DNA of 43,951 nucleotides. It comes from Glacieibacterium sp964246975. Lineage in GTDB: Bacteria > Pseudomonadota > Alphaproteobacteria > Sphingomonadales > Sphingomonadaceae. Numbering within the stretch: the first letter of the stretch is position 1; each line of letters starts with the position of its first letter. Positions 8,552 through 16,468 of the stretch are shown here, piece after piece. The notes beneath the pieces were generated by a model that made no database searches, had not been told where the DNA came from, and was given only the letters and a program-made list of their open reading frames with translations. A program made the position numbers and the translations under genes. Location of the stretch: positions 1-43,951 of the forward strand of contig CAXTSL010000013.1 of assembly GCA_964246975.1 (NCBI GenBank). Reading direction: 5' to 3'.

Positions 8552-8566
8552 GTCCGAATATGGACA
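8551..8566. promoter_or_regulatory. Operator/enhancer site 3 (TGTCCGAATATGGACA)
   Basis: Third copy of the 16-base palindrome (TGTCCG-AATA-TGGACA). It overlaps the -12 element and start point of the rightward promoter, while standing at about -59 to -74 of the leftward one. Binding here could activate the export operon and at the same time limit the regulator's own promoter. Confidence 0.72.
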
Positions 8567-8583
8567 CGGCAAGGAGGGGCGAC

Positions 8584-9969
8584 ATGGCGGAGGCGCGTTT
8601 CAGACTGGCGGCGATCGTCGACGACGACCCCGACATCGCGCTCGCGGCGCGGCTCGCGCTGCGCAATCTGTTCGAGGAGATCGTCGCGCTCGACGACCCC
8701 GAGGCGCTGCTGCCCTTCATCGCGACGCGTCAGCCCGATGTCGTCCTGCTCGACCTCAACTTCGAGCGCGGCGCGACCGACGGCGCGCGCGGCCTCGCGC
8801 TGCTGGCACGCGTCATGGCGGCGGAGCCCGACATGGCGGTGGTCATCATCACCGCGCACGGCGGTGTGGGCGTCGCGGTCGAGGCGATCAAGCGCGGCGC
8901 GACCGATTTCGTCTCCAAGCCGTGGTCGAACGAGCGGCTGGCGACGACGGTGCGGACGGCGGTGTCGCTGCGGCTGTCGAAGCGCGAGGCGCGAACCGAA
9001 CGGCGGCGCAGCGTCGAGCTGGGCACGCCCGTCGCCGAGATGCCGTTGCTGGGGCGCTCGCCGGCGATGCGCCGCGTCCAGTCGCTCGTCGCGCGCGCCG
9101 CGCCGACCGAGGCCAACGTGCTGATCCTCGGCGAGAACGGCACCGGCAAGGAACTCGTCGCGCGCGAGCTGCACCGCCAGTCGCGGCGTGCCGCCGCACC
9201 GATGGTCTCGGTCGATCTCGGCGCGGTCAGCGACACGCTGTTCGATGCCGAGTTGTTCGGCCATGCCAAGGGCGCGTTCACCGACGCGCGCGCCGAGCGC
9301 ATCGGTCGCCTCCAAGCCGCCGACGGCAGCACGCTGTTCCTCGACGAGATCGGCAACCTGCCGCTCCACCTCCAGCCCAAGCTGCTCACCGCGCTCGAGC
9401 AGCGGCTGGTGACGCCGGTGGGCAGCAACCGCGCCGTGCCGATCGACGTCCGCGTCGTCGCCGCGACCAACCTGTCCGCCGACCGTCTGGCGGACGAGGC
9501 GCGGTTTCGCCAGGATCTGCTGTTCCGCCTCAACACCGTCGAGATCGAGCTGCCGCCGCTGCGCGACCGCCGCGACGACATCCCGGCGCTGCTCGACCAT
9601 TATCTGCGCTTCTACGCGCGCAAATACGGCAAGCCCGAGCGCGCGCCCGACGCCGCGACGCTCGCCGCGCTGACCGCCTATGCGTGGCCGGGCAATGTCC
9701 GCGCGCTGCGCCACGCCGCCGAACGCGCGGTCATCCTCGCCGAGGGCGACACGCTGCGTCTCGACGATTTTCCGCTGCCGCGCGCCGCCGGGGGCGCGCC
9801 GCCGCCGCCGATCGAGTTGCCCGACGGCGACCTCAACCTCGATCGGCAGGAGCGCCAGATCGTCGAGCGCGCGCTCCGCAAGCATCATTTCAACATCTCG
9901 CTCGCCGCCGCCGAGCTCGGGCTGAGCCGCGCCGCGCTGTACCGGCGCATGGAAAAACATGGGCTTTGA
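8584..9969 (+). CDS. Sigma-54-dependent response regulator, NtrC family
   Basis: A 461-aa activator with receiver, AAA+ and Fis-type DNA-binding domains. Receiver residues D13-D15, phosphoacceptor D57, T90 and K112 are present. The AAA+ domain has Walker A GENGTGKE at 183-190, Walker B TLFLDEIG at 250-257 and the arginine-finger region FRQDLLFRLN. The sigma-54 contact loop reads GAFTDA (230-235) instead of GAFTGA. The C-terminal helix-turn-helix is NISLAAAELGLSRAALYRRM. AAGGAGGGG precedes the ATG. It is followed after 5 bases by its kinase and is divergent from the exporter, so its likely job is to switch on that exporter upon envelope or antimicrobial stress. The inducing signal is not evident. 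Confidence 0.93.
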   Translation: MAEARFRLAAIVDDDPDIALAARLALRNLFEEIVALDDPEALLPFIATRQPDVVLLDLNFERGATDGARGLALLARVMAAEPDMAVVIITAHGGVGVAVEAIKRGATDFVSKPWSNERLATTVRTAVSLRLSKREARTERRRSVELGTPVAEMPLLGRSPAMRRVQSLVARAAPTEANVLILGENGTGKELVARELHRQSRRAAAPMVSVDLGAVSDTLFDAELFGHAKGAFTDARAERIGRLQAADGSTLFLDEIGNLPLHLQPKLLTALEQRLVTPVGSNRAVPIDVRVVAATNLSADRLADEARFRQDLLFRLNTVEIELPPLRDRRDDIPALLDHYLRFYARKYGKPERAPDAATLAALTAYAWPGNVRALRHAAERAVILAEGDTLRLDDFPLPRAAGGAPPPPIELPDGDLNLDRQERQIVERALRKHHFNISLAAAELGLSRAALYRRMEKHGL

Positions 9970-9974
9970 AAACC

Positions 9975-11303
9975 ATGGGCTTTGACCGGCGCTTCGAGGT
10001 CGGGCTGGCGTGGCGCGCGGCGGTGCTGCTCGGCGGCTTCGCGCTGCTGCTCGCGGCGATCCTGACCCCGGGGCTGGCGGTCGCGCGGCTCGTCGCGTTC
10101 GGCCTCGCGGCTGGCGCGCTGGGCAATCTCTGGAACTATGTGCGGCGCACCAACTTCGAGGTCGCGCGCTTCGTCGAGGCGGTGCGTTTCGAGGACTTCA
10201 GCCAGGCCTTTTCATCGCCGTCGGGTGCCGGGTTCGATGTTCTCGGCACCGCCCTCGACGACGCGATGCGCGAACTGCGGACGAGGCGCGCCGCAGTGTC
10301 GGAGGAGGCACGCTACCTGTCGCTGATCATCGACGACGCACCGGTGCCGCTGCTGACGCTCGGCGACGACGGCGTCGTGACGTTGCTCAACAAGGCGGCG
10401 CGGCGGCAGTTCGACCGCCATGACGGCGTCCGGCTCGACGATTTCGCGATCTATGGGCCCGAGCTCGTCGCGGCGCTGGCACTGCCGCCGGGCGAGCGCC
10501 GCCTGACGCGCGTCGTCGTCGACGGCATCGCCGAGCGCGCGGTGCTGGCGACGGCGCGCGTCGAGCGGCTGGGCAGCGGCCTGACGATCGCGTCGCTGAT
10601 GCCGATGCAGAGCGAATTCGGCGCGGCCGAACTCGCCGCGCAGACCGACCTCGTTCGCGTGCTGACCCACGAGATCATGAACTCGCTGACCCCGGTGACG
10701 TCGCTGGCGCGCACCACGGCGGAACTCGTAGGCGAGGCGGCGCGGCGCGACGACAGCCTCGGCGACGCGCTGCTTGCGGTCGAGACGCTCGCGGCGCGCG
10801 CCGACGGCATCCTGCGCTTCGTCGCCAGCTACCGGCAATTCGCGCAGTCGCTGACGCTGCGGCGGCGGCGCTTTGCGGTCGCGGGCTGGGCCGACGGCAT
10901 CGCGCGCCTCGCCGCCGCCGACCCGGCGGGCGCGGCGGCGGGGCTGCGCGTCGCGGTGACGCCCCCCGACATCGTCGCCGACGCCGACCCCGATCTGCTC
11001 GCGCAGGTCGTGCTCAACCTCGTCCGCAACGCCGGTCTGGCCGAGGGCGGTTCGCCGCAGCGGCGCACGTCGCTGGCGATCTCGGCGACACAGGACCGCC
11101 GCCTGTTGATCGAAGTGTCCGACAACGGCCCCGGCATTCCGCCCGAGCGCCGCGACGACGTCTTCCTGCCCTTCTACACGACGCGCGCCGGCGGCACCGG
11201 GGTGGGCCTCAGCTTCGCGCGGCAGGTCGTCGTGGCGCACGGCGGTTCGGCGAGCGTCGCGGCGAGTGCCGATGGCGGCGCGCTGTTCCGGCTGCTGATC
11301 TAG
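9975..11303 (+). CDS. Sensor histidine kinase partner of the NtrC-type regulator
   Basis: A 442-aa inner-membrane kinase with two adjacent N-terminal membrane helices (about 14-31 and 34-52) and almost no periplasmic loop between them, so it probably senses within or near the membrane. A PAS-like region (about 105-215) follows, then the phosphoacceptor H232 in LTHEIMNSLTPV and the ATPase boxes: N box (VVLNLVRNAG), G1 DNGPGIPP from D383, F box FLPFYTTR and G2 GGTGVGLSFA. Kinases of this form usually sit with an NtrC-type regulator and a MacB-like exporter, as here. The stop overlaps that of the convergent DUF2306 gene within a CTAG. Confidence 0.92.
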   Translation: MGFDRRFEVGLAWRAAVLLGGFALLLAAILTPGLAVARLVAFGLAAGALGNLWNYVRRTNFEVARFVEAVRFEDFSQAFSSPSGAGFDVLGTALDDAMRELRTRRAAVSEEARYLSLIIDDAPVPLLTLGDDGVVTLLNKAARRQFDRHDGVRLDDFAIYGPELVAALALPPGERRLTRVVVDGIAERAVLATARVERLGSGLTIASLMPMQSEFGAAELAAQTDLVRVLTHEIMNSLTPVTSLARTTAELVGEAARRDDSLGDALLAVETLAARADGILRFVASYRQFAQSLTLRRRRFAVAGWADGIARLAAADPAGAAAGLRVAVTPPDIVADADPDLLAQVVLNLVRNAGLAEGGSPQRRTSLAISATQDRRLLIEVSDNGPGIPPERRDDVFLPFYTTRAGGTGVGLSFARQVVVAHGGSASVAASADGGALFRLLI

Positions 11304-11872
11304 ACGGCGGGCGTCATCGCCGCCGAGCGGTTCGTCGTGGCGGGCGCGAACAGCCAGTGGCCGAGCAGCCGGTCGAACGGGAAGGTGAAGAAGCCCGCGA
11401 TCAACAGCGCGCCGACGACCATGCCGCGCACCGCGCGGCGGTGCTTGGCGATATTGTGCTGGCGCGCGCGGACGACGATCAGCGGCACCTGCAGCAGCGT
11501 CCACGCCGAGATGATGTGGATGAAGCTGAAGCTGCCGTGATTGGTGTAGCGCATCCCGAAGCTCAGCGCCGCCGTCCCGAACATCGCGGCGACCCAGACA
11601 TAGCCCAGCGCGCGGTGCCGCGTATCGCCCTTGCGGCGCAGCAGCATGACCGGGGTCAGCGCCAGCGCGAGGCCGATAGTGGCGAGGTGCGCCCACACCA
11701 GCGCGGGGAGCTTGTGCCAGTCGGCCTGGCCGCGCAGCAGCGCAACCGCGACGCACGCGAGCAGCACGAGCGCTGCGACGGCGAGCACGCGGTCGGAAAG
11801 CAGCCGCTCGTGCCACGGCGTGCCGCCACGCGCGGTGCGGGGGACGGTTGCCTCGATCGCCGTGCTGCCCAA
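11300..11872 (-). CDS. DUF2306 family membrane protein
   Basis: A 190-aa multi-spanning membrane protein with the DUF2306 pattern HRALGYVWVAAMFGTAALSF, HIISAWTLLQVPL and KHRRAVRGMVVGALLIAGFF, ending after a last helix near the C-terminus. Function is unknown for the family. No ATG gives a sensible N-terminus; the start is set at the TTG at 11872, with AGGGGGAG seven bases upstream, which yields a 30-residue cytoplasmic stretch before the first helix. It transcribes toward the kinase gene and is likely monocistronic. Confidence 0.72.
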   Translation of the reverse strand: MGSTAIEATVPRTARGGTPWHERLLSDRVLAVAALVLLACVAVALLRGQADWHKLPALVWAHLATIGLALALTPVMLLRRKGDTRHRALGYVWVAAMFGTAALSFGMRYTNHGSFSFIHIISAWTLLQVPLIVVRARQHNIAKHRRAVRGMVVGALLIAGFFTFPFDRLLGHWLFAPATTNRSAAMTPAV

Positions 11873-12018
11873 CCGCCTGCTCCCCCTGCCGTCGTCACCA
11901 TGGCCGCATTGCGGGGGGGATGTCGATGCACGCAATGCGCGTCGCCGCTGCGCGCCGGGTTGACCGCGACGCATCGTCGCGCCAGATTCGTTTCGGGACT
12001 GCAGCGGGCGAGCGGGCG

Positions 12019-12750
12019 ATGGGCGATCTGACCAGCGGGTTGACGACGCGAATCGACCGTAATGGCGACGCGGCACGGCTGCTGATCGAATCGGTCGCCT
12101 GGACGAGCCCGTTCCGCGGCACCGGCGTCGAGGTCGGGGACGAGGTGGTCGCGGTCGACGGCCGGGCGTTCGACGCGACCGCGACGGGCATGGCGGTGGC
12201 GCGGCTCGCCGGGCAGTACGCCGAATCGCAGGGTTTCGACGCGGCGGGCCGCAAGCCGGGCGACCCGCTGCGGCTGACGCTGGCGCGCCGCGACGCGGGC
12301 ACCGAGACGCGCTTCGAGGCGAGCGCGCCGCTGGCCGAGCGCCGCGACTGGCGCAACGCCGACAACCGCGTCCTCGTCGGCCCCGGCGGCCCCGATTATC
12401 TGAGCAACGACGGCTTCGTCGACAGCTGGACGGGCTGGGCCGAAAAGTTCAAGCGTCGCGTCGATGGCCTGCTCGATGTCGCGCGGCGCAGCGCGAGCTT
12501 CGACGGCACCAGCGAAGCGAGCGAATTTTCAGGACGGCACGGCGAGCGCGTCGCCTACGCCGTCGAGCATTATCCCGGTCCCTGGTCGGCGGCGGTCAAG
12601 TACGACTACGACCGCGTGCTGGCGCTGACCCGTCCGCCGCCGCCGCCACCGCCGCCACCCGAGTCCGTGCTGCCCGCCGCGCCACCTGCCGCCGCGTTAC
12701 CGGATGCTGCGGCGGCACCACCGCCCGTCATGCCGCCCAAACCGATTTGA
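12019..12750 (+). CDS. PDZ-like protein with proline-rich tail, uncharacterised
   Basis: A 243-aa protein I do not recognise by name. Residues about 1-105 look like a PDZ fold (RLLIESVAWTSPFRGTGVEV, GDEVVAVDGRAF, GDPLRLTLARRD). A charged middle part follows, then a tail from about residue 200 with a run of nine prolines and alternating Pro/Ala to the end. There is no signal peptide or membrane helix, so a cytoplasmic location is likely unless the true start is the earlier in-frame ATG at 11924 or 11930. It stands 13 bases before the coiled-coil gene and probably forms a two-gene unit with it. A role as scaffold or adaptor is inference only. Confidence 0.7.
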   Translation: MGDLTSGLTTRIDRNGDAARLLIESVAWTSPFRGTGVEVGDEVVAVDGRAFDATATGMAVARLAGQYAESQGFDAAGRKPGDPLRLTLARRDAGTETRFEASAPLAERRDWRNADNRVLVGPGGPDYLSNDGFVDSWTGWAEKFKRRVDGLLDVARRSASFDGTSEASEFSGRHGERVAYAVEHYPGPWSAAVKYDYDRVLALTRPPPPPPPPPESVLPAAPPAAALPDAAAAPPPVMPPKPI

Positions 12751-12763
12751 GGGGAGACACACC

Positions 12764-13588
12764 ATGGACGCCGACTCGGTCTACTCCGAGCTCAACAGCA
12801 AGATTTCCGACATCTCGTACAAGCTGTCGGATTACAGCAGCCAGATTTCCGATCTGAAGAGCCGCCTGCAGGACAACAGCAGCCGCTTCGACGCGCTGCG
12901 CAGCGACCTCAACAACCTGAAAAGCAGCGTCGTCGACATGAAGTCGAGCAGCTCGGGCGATCTCAAGGGGGCGATGGACCGGCTGACGTCGGACATTCAG
13001 CGCATCAACGACACGCTCGCGACGCTAAAATCAGCGGGCGACAGCGACCGGCAGGCGCTCCAGCAAAAGGCCAAGGAGACCGAGGACAAGGGCCGCACCG
13101 ACCTCGAGGCGCTGCGCAAGAAGATCGAGGACGACAACGCCGCCGCGCAGCGCAAGTACGAGGAGGAGCATGCCTTCGCCACCAAGATCGGTCAGCAGGC
13201 CGAGGAGGCGGGGCGGATGATCGCCAACATGCCCGAGACGATCGGCCGGATGGCGACGAAAGCGGTCGACGACGGCAAGAAGGAAATCCTCAACCAGGTC
13301 GACCAGACCAAGAAGGATATCCTGAGCATCTGGGAGGACGGCAAGAACTCGATCCTCGGGTCGATCAGCAACCTGACCACGCCGCTCATCAAGGAAAAAA
13401 TCACCGAGGCGCGCGACTGGATCAAGAAGGAGGTCAAGGAGGAACTCCACGACCTGATCTTCGAGCAGGTCCGCGCCGAGAAGAAGGAGGAGCCCAAGCT
13501 CGGGCCGCTCGCCTATTACGAGAAGGACGACCTGCAGGAGATGGTCGACAAGATGGTCAAGCTGGCGGTGGCCAACACGCATATCTGA
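12764..13588 (+). CDS. Long coiled-coil protein, uncharacterised
   Basis: A 274-aa soluble protein made almost entirely of heptad-like helices, with SELNSKISDISYKLSDYSSQ and following repeats at the N-terminus, a Lys/Glu-rich middle (about 95-150), an amphipathic segment rich in Met/Ile, and an acidic-basic C-terminus (EKKEEPKLGPLAYYEKDD). No enzymatic motif, signal peptide or membrane helix is visible. AGGGGAG precedes the ATG. Its Lys, Ser and Asn content is higher than that of its Ala/Arg-rich neighbours, though this follows from the coiled-coil composition and need not mean transfer. Structural or filament-forming roles are possible; none is shown. Confidence 0.8.
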   Translation: MDADSVYSELNSKISDISYKLSDYSSQISDLKSRLQDNSSRFDALRSDLNNLKSSVVDMKSSSSGDLKGAMDRLTSDIQRINDTLATLKSAGDSDRQALQQKAKETEDKGRTDLEALRKKIEDDNAAAQRKYEEEHAFATKIGQQAEEAGRMIANMPETIGRMATKAVDDGKKEILNQVDQTKKDILSIWEDGKNSILGSISNLTTPLIKEKITEARDWIKKEVKEELHDLIFEQVRAEKKEEPKLGPLAYYEKDDLQEMVDKMVKLAVANTHI

Positions 13589-13640
13589 ACGCGGGTCCGC
13601 GTGCCGCGCCGGTGCGTTGGGCGGCGCAAGAGAGACGAAG

Positions 13641-13874
13641 ATGCTTGGACGGATCGTCAGCGGATTGGCCGGCCGCAGCGTCGCGCGGCGGCTGGGCGGG
13701 CGCGGTGCGGGGCCGCTCGGGACGCTCGTCGGCATCGCCTTGCCGACGGTGCTGCGACGCTTCGGGCCGCTCGGCATGGTCGGCGCGGCGCTCGGCACCT
13801 ATGCCTTCGGCAAGCTCAGCGAGCGCTATGCGGCGCGTGCGCCCGAGCCCGAAAGCCCGTTCAAGCCGCTGTAG
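13641..13874 (+). CDS. Small glycine-rich protein, probably membrane-associated
   Basis: A 77-aa product starting at the ATG at 13641, 52 bases after the coiled-coil gene. It has an N-terminal Arg/Gly stretch, then hydrophobic segments GTLVGIALPTVLRRFGPLG and GMVGAALGTYAFGKL, and a Pro/Glu tail. It is unrecognised. Two short hydrophobic stretches could form a helical hairpin in the membrane. It may be the third gene of the unit that begins at 12019. Confidence 0.6.
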   Translation: MLGRIVSGLAGRSVARRLGGRGAGPLGTLVGIALPTVLRRFGPLGMVGAALGTYAFGKLSERYAARAPEPESPFKPL

Positions 13875-13937
13875 CGCGACGGAACCTGCGCCGCGCCTGC
13901 GCCGTTCATTCGGATGCCCCACCGGGCCAGAGATATT

Positions 13938-13966
13938 TTGACTGCGACTCAGTTCCGGCGTAAGAC
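13938..13966 (+). promoter_or_regulatory. Sigma-70-type promoter with imperfect operator, upstream of tetR-like gene
   Basis: TTGACT (13938-13943), a 17-base spacer and TAAGAC (13961-13966) form the best housekeeping promoter seen in the window, with a start expected about 20 bases before the regulator gene. The spacer contains the imperfect inverted repeat ACTGCGACTCAGT (13941-13953), a reasonable candidate for autorepression by the TetR-type product. Confidence 0.5.
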
Positions 13967-13994
13967 CGGGCTTGGGGATAGGTGAGAGAAGCCA

Positions 13995-14651
13995 GTGGCA
14001 ACGCGTGCGATCGACCATATGGTCGGCTCGCGGGTCGATACCCGCAGCCGTCGTTACGACCCGGCTGAAACGCGCAGCCGTGTTCTCTCGGCGGCGAACA
14101 TGCTGTTTAGCACCAAGGGCTTCGCCAGTACCGGTACCGCCGACATCGCGCGCGAGGCGGATGTTTCCGAAGGCTCGATCTTCTATCATTTCGGCTCGAA
14201 GCAGAACCTGCTGTCCGAACTCGGTCGCCGCTACGGTGAGGCGATGATCGAGGCGATGCAGCAGGACGATGCGCTCGAGGATCTTGAACCCGGCATCATC
14301 ATCCCACGCGTCTTCGAGTTCTGCCGGACCAACAAGATGTGGGAGCAGGTCACCGGCTCGGAATGCGAGGTCGGGGTGCCCGCGATGATCAAGAACCCCG
14401 ACGGCGAACCCTTCTACATGGCGTCGAAAGCGACGACCCAGACGTGGATCGAGCACCAGATGGCCGTCGCGCTTGCCAAGCGTGGCATCTCCGGCATCGA
14501 CATCGGAATCACCGCATCGTTCACCCACCACGTCGTCGGCGACGCGATCGAACTCATCCTGACCGCGCCCGACGACGCGACCCGCGCGCGTATCGAGGCC
14601 GAGACGGTACGCTTCGTGCGTGCGGCGTGCGGGTATCAGCCCCCGGCGTGA
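13995..14651 (+). CDS. TetR/AcrR-family transcriptional regulator
   Basis: A 218-aa repressor-type protein. The N-terminal helix-turn-helix spans about residues 25-70 (TRSRVLSAANMLFSTKGFA, then TADIAREADVSEGSIFYHFG), and the rest is the usual ligand-binding helical domain with no ligand readable. The start is a GTG at 13995 behind GAGAGAAG; an ATG at 14019 is possible. It overlaps the selO start by four bases (GTGA), so the two are translated together. Control of the following selO-VOC-hydratase genes is an inference from order. Confidence 0.88.
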   Translation: MATRAIDHMVGSRVDTRSRRYDPAETRSRVLSAANMLFSTKGFASTGTADIAREADVSEGSIFYHFGSKQNLLSELGRRYGEAMIEAMQQDDALEDLEPGIIIPRVFEFCRTNKMWEQVTGSECEVGVPAMIKNPDGEPFYMASKATTQTWIEHQMAVALAKRGISGIDIGITASFTHHVVGDAIELILTAPDDATRARIEAETVRFVRAACGYQPPA

Positions 14652-16027
14652 CCGGTCGCTTCCGCCCATCGCGCGCCATCCTCGAACTCGGCGGCGGTTT
14701 CTACGACCCCGTCGCGGCGGCTGCTTTTCCGCAGGCGGTCCTGCGCTTCCGGAACGACCGTGCCGCTGCGACGGTCGGGCTCGACGATCTCGACGAGGCT
14801 GCGTGGCTGCGCCATTTCGGGCGTTTCGAGCCGCTGCCCGGCAGTCTCGAAACGCCGCTGGCGCTGCGCTATCACGGCCATCAGTTCCGTGTGTACAACC
14901 CCGACCTCGGCGACGGGCGCGGCTTCCTGTTCGGCCAGTGCCTCGACGCGAGCGGTGGCCTGCTCGATTTCGGCACCAAGGGATCGGGGCAGACGCCGTG
15001 GAGCCGCGCGGGCGACGGGCGGCTGACGCTCAAGGGCGGGGTGCGCGAGGTTCTGGCGACCGAGATGCTCGCGGCGCTTGGCGTCGACACGTCGCGGACT
15101 TTCTCGCTGATCGAGACGGGCGAGGAATTGTGGCGCGGCGACGAGCCCTCGCCGACGCGCTCGGCGGTCATGGTGCGGCTCAGCCATAGCCACATCCGCT
15201 ACGGCAGCTTCCAGCGGCTGGCGGCACTGCAGGACGAGGGTGGCATCGCAGCGCTGACCGACTATGTCCTGCGGCACTATTTCCCCGGCACCCCGCGCAC
15301 CGAGCCGTACACCGCGCTGATCGACCACGCCGTCACCAACGCCGCCACCCAGGCCGCGCAGATGATGGCGGCGGGATTCGTCCACGGCGTCCTCAACACC
15401 GACAACATCAACATAACCGGCGAGAGCTTCGACTACGGGCCCTACCGCTTTGCGCCCGTATGGGACTCGGCATTCACCGCCGCCTATTTCGACCACCACG
15501 GCCTCTACAGCTTCGGACGGCAGGCGGAGGCGCTGCAGTGGAACGTCTATCAACTAGCGCTGGCGCTGCGCCTCGTCGCGCCGACCGAGGCGCTCGCCCC
15601 GGCGCTCAAGGCGTATCCCGAACGCTATGAGGCGGCGTTCGTCGCGGGCGTGCTGGCGCGACTCGGCGTGCGCCCACGCGGCGACGCAAGCGACCTCGCA
15701 CTCGTCCAGAGCATCGAGTCGGCGCTGACCGCGAGCCGGATGCCCCTCGACCGCTTCTGGTTCGACTGGCGCGGCGGAGCCCTGCGCGGTCACGCCGAGG
15801 CCGCTGAGACCTATGCCGCGCCCGCCTTCGCACCCTTCGTCGCGGCAGTCGCGCCCTACGCCGCGCCGCCGCCCACGCACCCCTATTGGTCCGACGCCGA
15901 ACCCTGCACCCTGCTCATCGCCGAGATCGAGGCGATCTGGGCGCGCATCGCCGACGCCGACGACTGGTCGGCGTTCGACGCGAAGGTCGCGGCGATCCGG
16001 CGGATGGGGGCGGCGCTGGCGGCCTAG
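14648..16027 (+). CDS. selO: Protein adenylyltransferase SelO (YdiU family)
   Basis: A 459-aa pseudokinase-fold enzyme that transfers AMP from ATP to Ser/Thr/Tyr of target proteins; in E. coli SelO this links to the oxidative stress response. Family blocks are clear: ALRYHGHQFRVYNPDLGDGR, TKGSGQTPWSRAGDGR (from about 112), KGGVREVLATEMLAALGV, RLSHSHIRYGSFQ, and the active-site block HGVLNTDNINITGESFDYGP (from H246), with the metal-binding Asn and catalytic Asp. Length is slightly below the usual 480-500. The start is a GTG overlapping the preceding stop. No selenocysteine is expected in bacterial members. Confidence 0.95.
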   Translation: MTGRFRPSRAILELGGGFYDPVAAAAFPQAVLRFRNDRAAATVGLDDLDEAAWLRHFGRFEPLPGSLETPLALRYHGHQFRVYNPDLGDGRGFLFGQCLDASGGLLDFGTKGSGQTPWSRAGDGRLTLKGGVREVLATEMLAALGVDTSRTFSLIETGEELWRGDEPSPTRSAVMVRLSHSHIRYGSFQRLAALQDEGGIAALTDYVLRHYFPGTPRTEPYTALIDHAVTNAATQAAQMMAAGFVHGVLNTDNINITGESFDYGPYRFAPVWDSAFTAAYFDHHGLYSFGRQAEALQWNVYQLALALRLVAPTEALAPALKAYPERYEAAFVAGVLARLGVRPRGDASDLALVQSIESALTASRMPLDRFWFDWRGGALRGHAEAAETYAAPAFAPFVAAVAPYAAPPPTHPYWSDAEPCTLLIAEIEAIWARIADADDWSAFDAKVAAIRRMGAALAA

Positions 16028-16084
16028 CCCCTCGACGCCGCGCGTCGCCCGGTGCATCCTGTCGCCGAGCAACGGGAGGACAGC

Positions 16085-16468
16085 ATGTTCAGCCACATCA
16101 TGGTCGGGGCCGACGACGTTCAGGCGGCCAAGACCTTTTATGACGCGACCTTCGGCGCGCTCGGCATCGCGCCGGGGTTCGTCGACGACAAGGGCCGCGC
16201 GGTCTACATGACGCCGACGGGCATCTTCATCGTCACCAAGCCGATCAACGGCGAGCCGGCGTGCTTCGCCAACGGCGGCACCATCGGCCTCGCGATGAAG
16301 TCTCCGCAGGAAGCCGACGCGTGGCACGCCGCGGGCGTCGCGGCAGGCGGCACGACCTGCGAGGACCCGCCGGGCGTACGTGACGGCGGCTTCGGCAAGC
16401 TCTACCTCGCCTATCTGCGCGACCCGGCGGGCAACAAGCTGTGCGCGCTGCACCGGATGCCGGCATGA
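16085..16468 (+). CDS. VOC (glyoxalase/bleomycin resistance) family protein
   Basis: A 127-aa single-domain vicinal-oxygen-chelate protein: MFSHIMVGADDVQAAKTFYD at the N-terminus and YLRDPAGNKLCALHR at the C-terminus are the two halves of the fold. A metal-binding His near residue 4 is visible. Substrate is unknown; the family ranges from glyoxalases to resistance proteins. GGGAGG precedes the ATG. Its stop overlaps the start of the enoyl-CoA hydratase gene (ATGA). Confidence 0.88.
   Translation: MFSHIMVGADDVQAAKTFYDATFGALGIAPGFVDDKGRAVYMTPTGIFIVTKPINGEPACFANGGTIGLAMKSPQEADAWHAAGVAAGGTTCEDPPGVRDGGFGKLYLAYLRDPAGNKLCALHRMPA

Noticed and set aside
13589..13602. Palindrome ACGCGGGTCCGCGT after the coiled-coil gene as terminator
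   Set aside because: Six pairs with a two-base loop and no T-tract; short GC palindromes are expected by chance at this GC content.
14212..14227. A fourth TGTCCG-N4-CGG-like site
   Set aside because: The second arm is CGGTCG, not CGGACA, and it lies inside the TetR coding sequence; likely chance.
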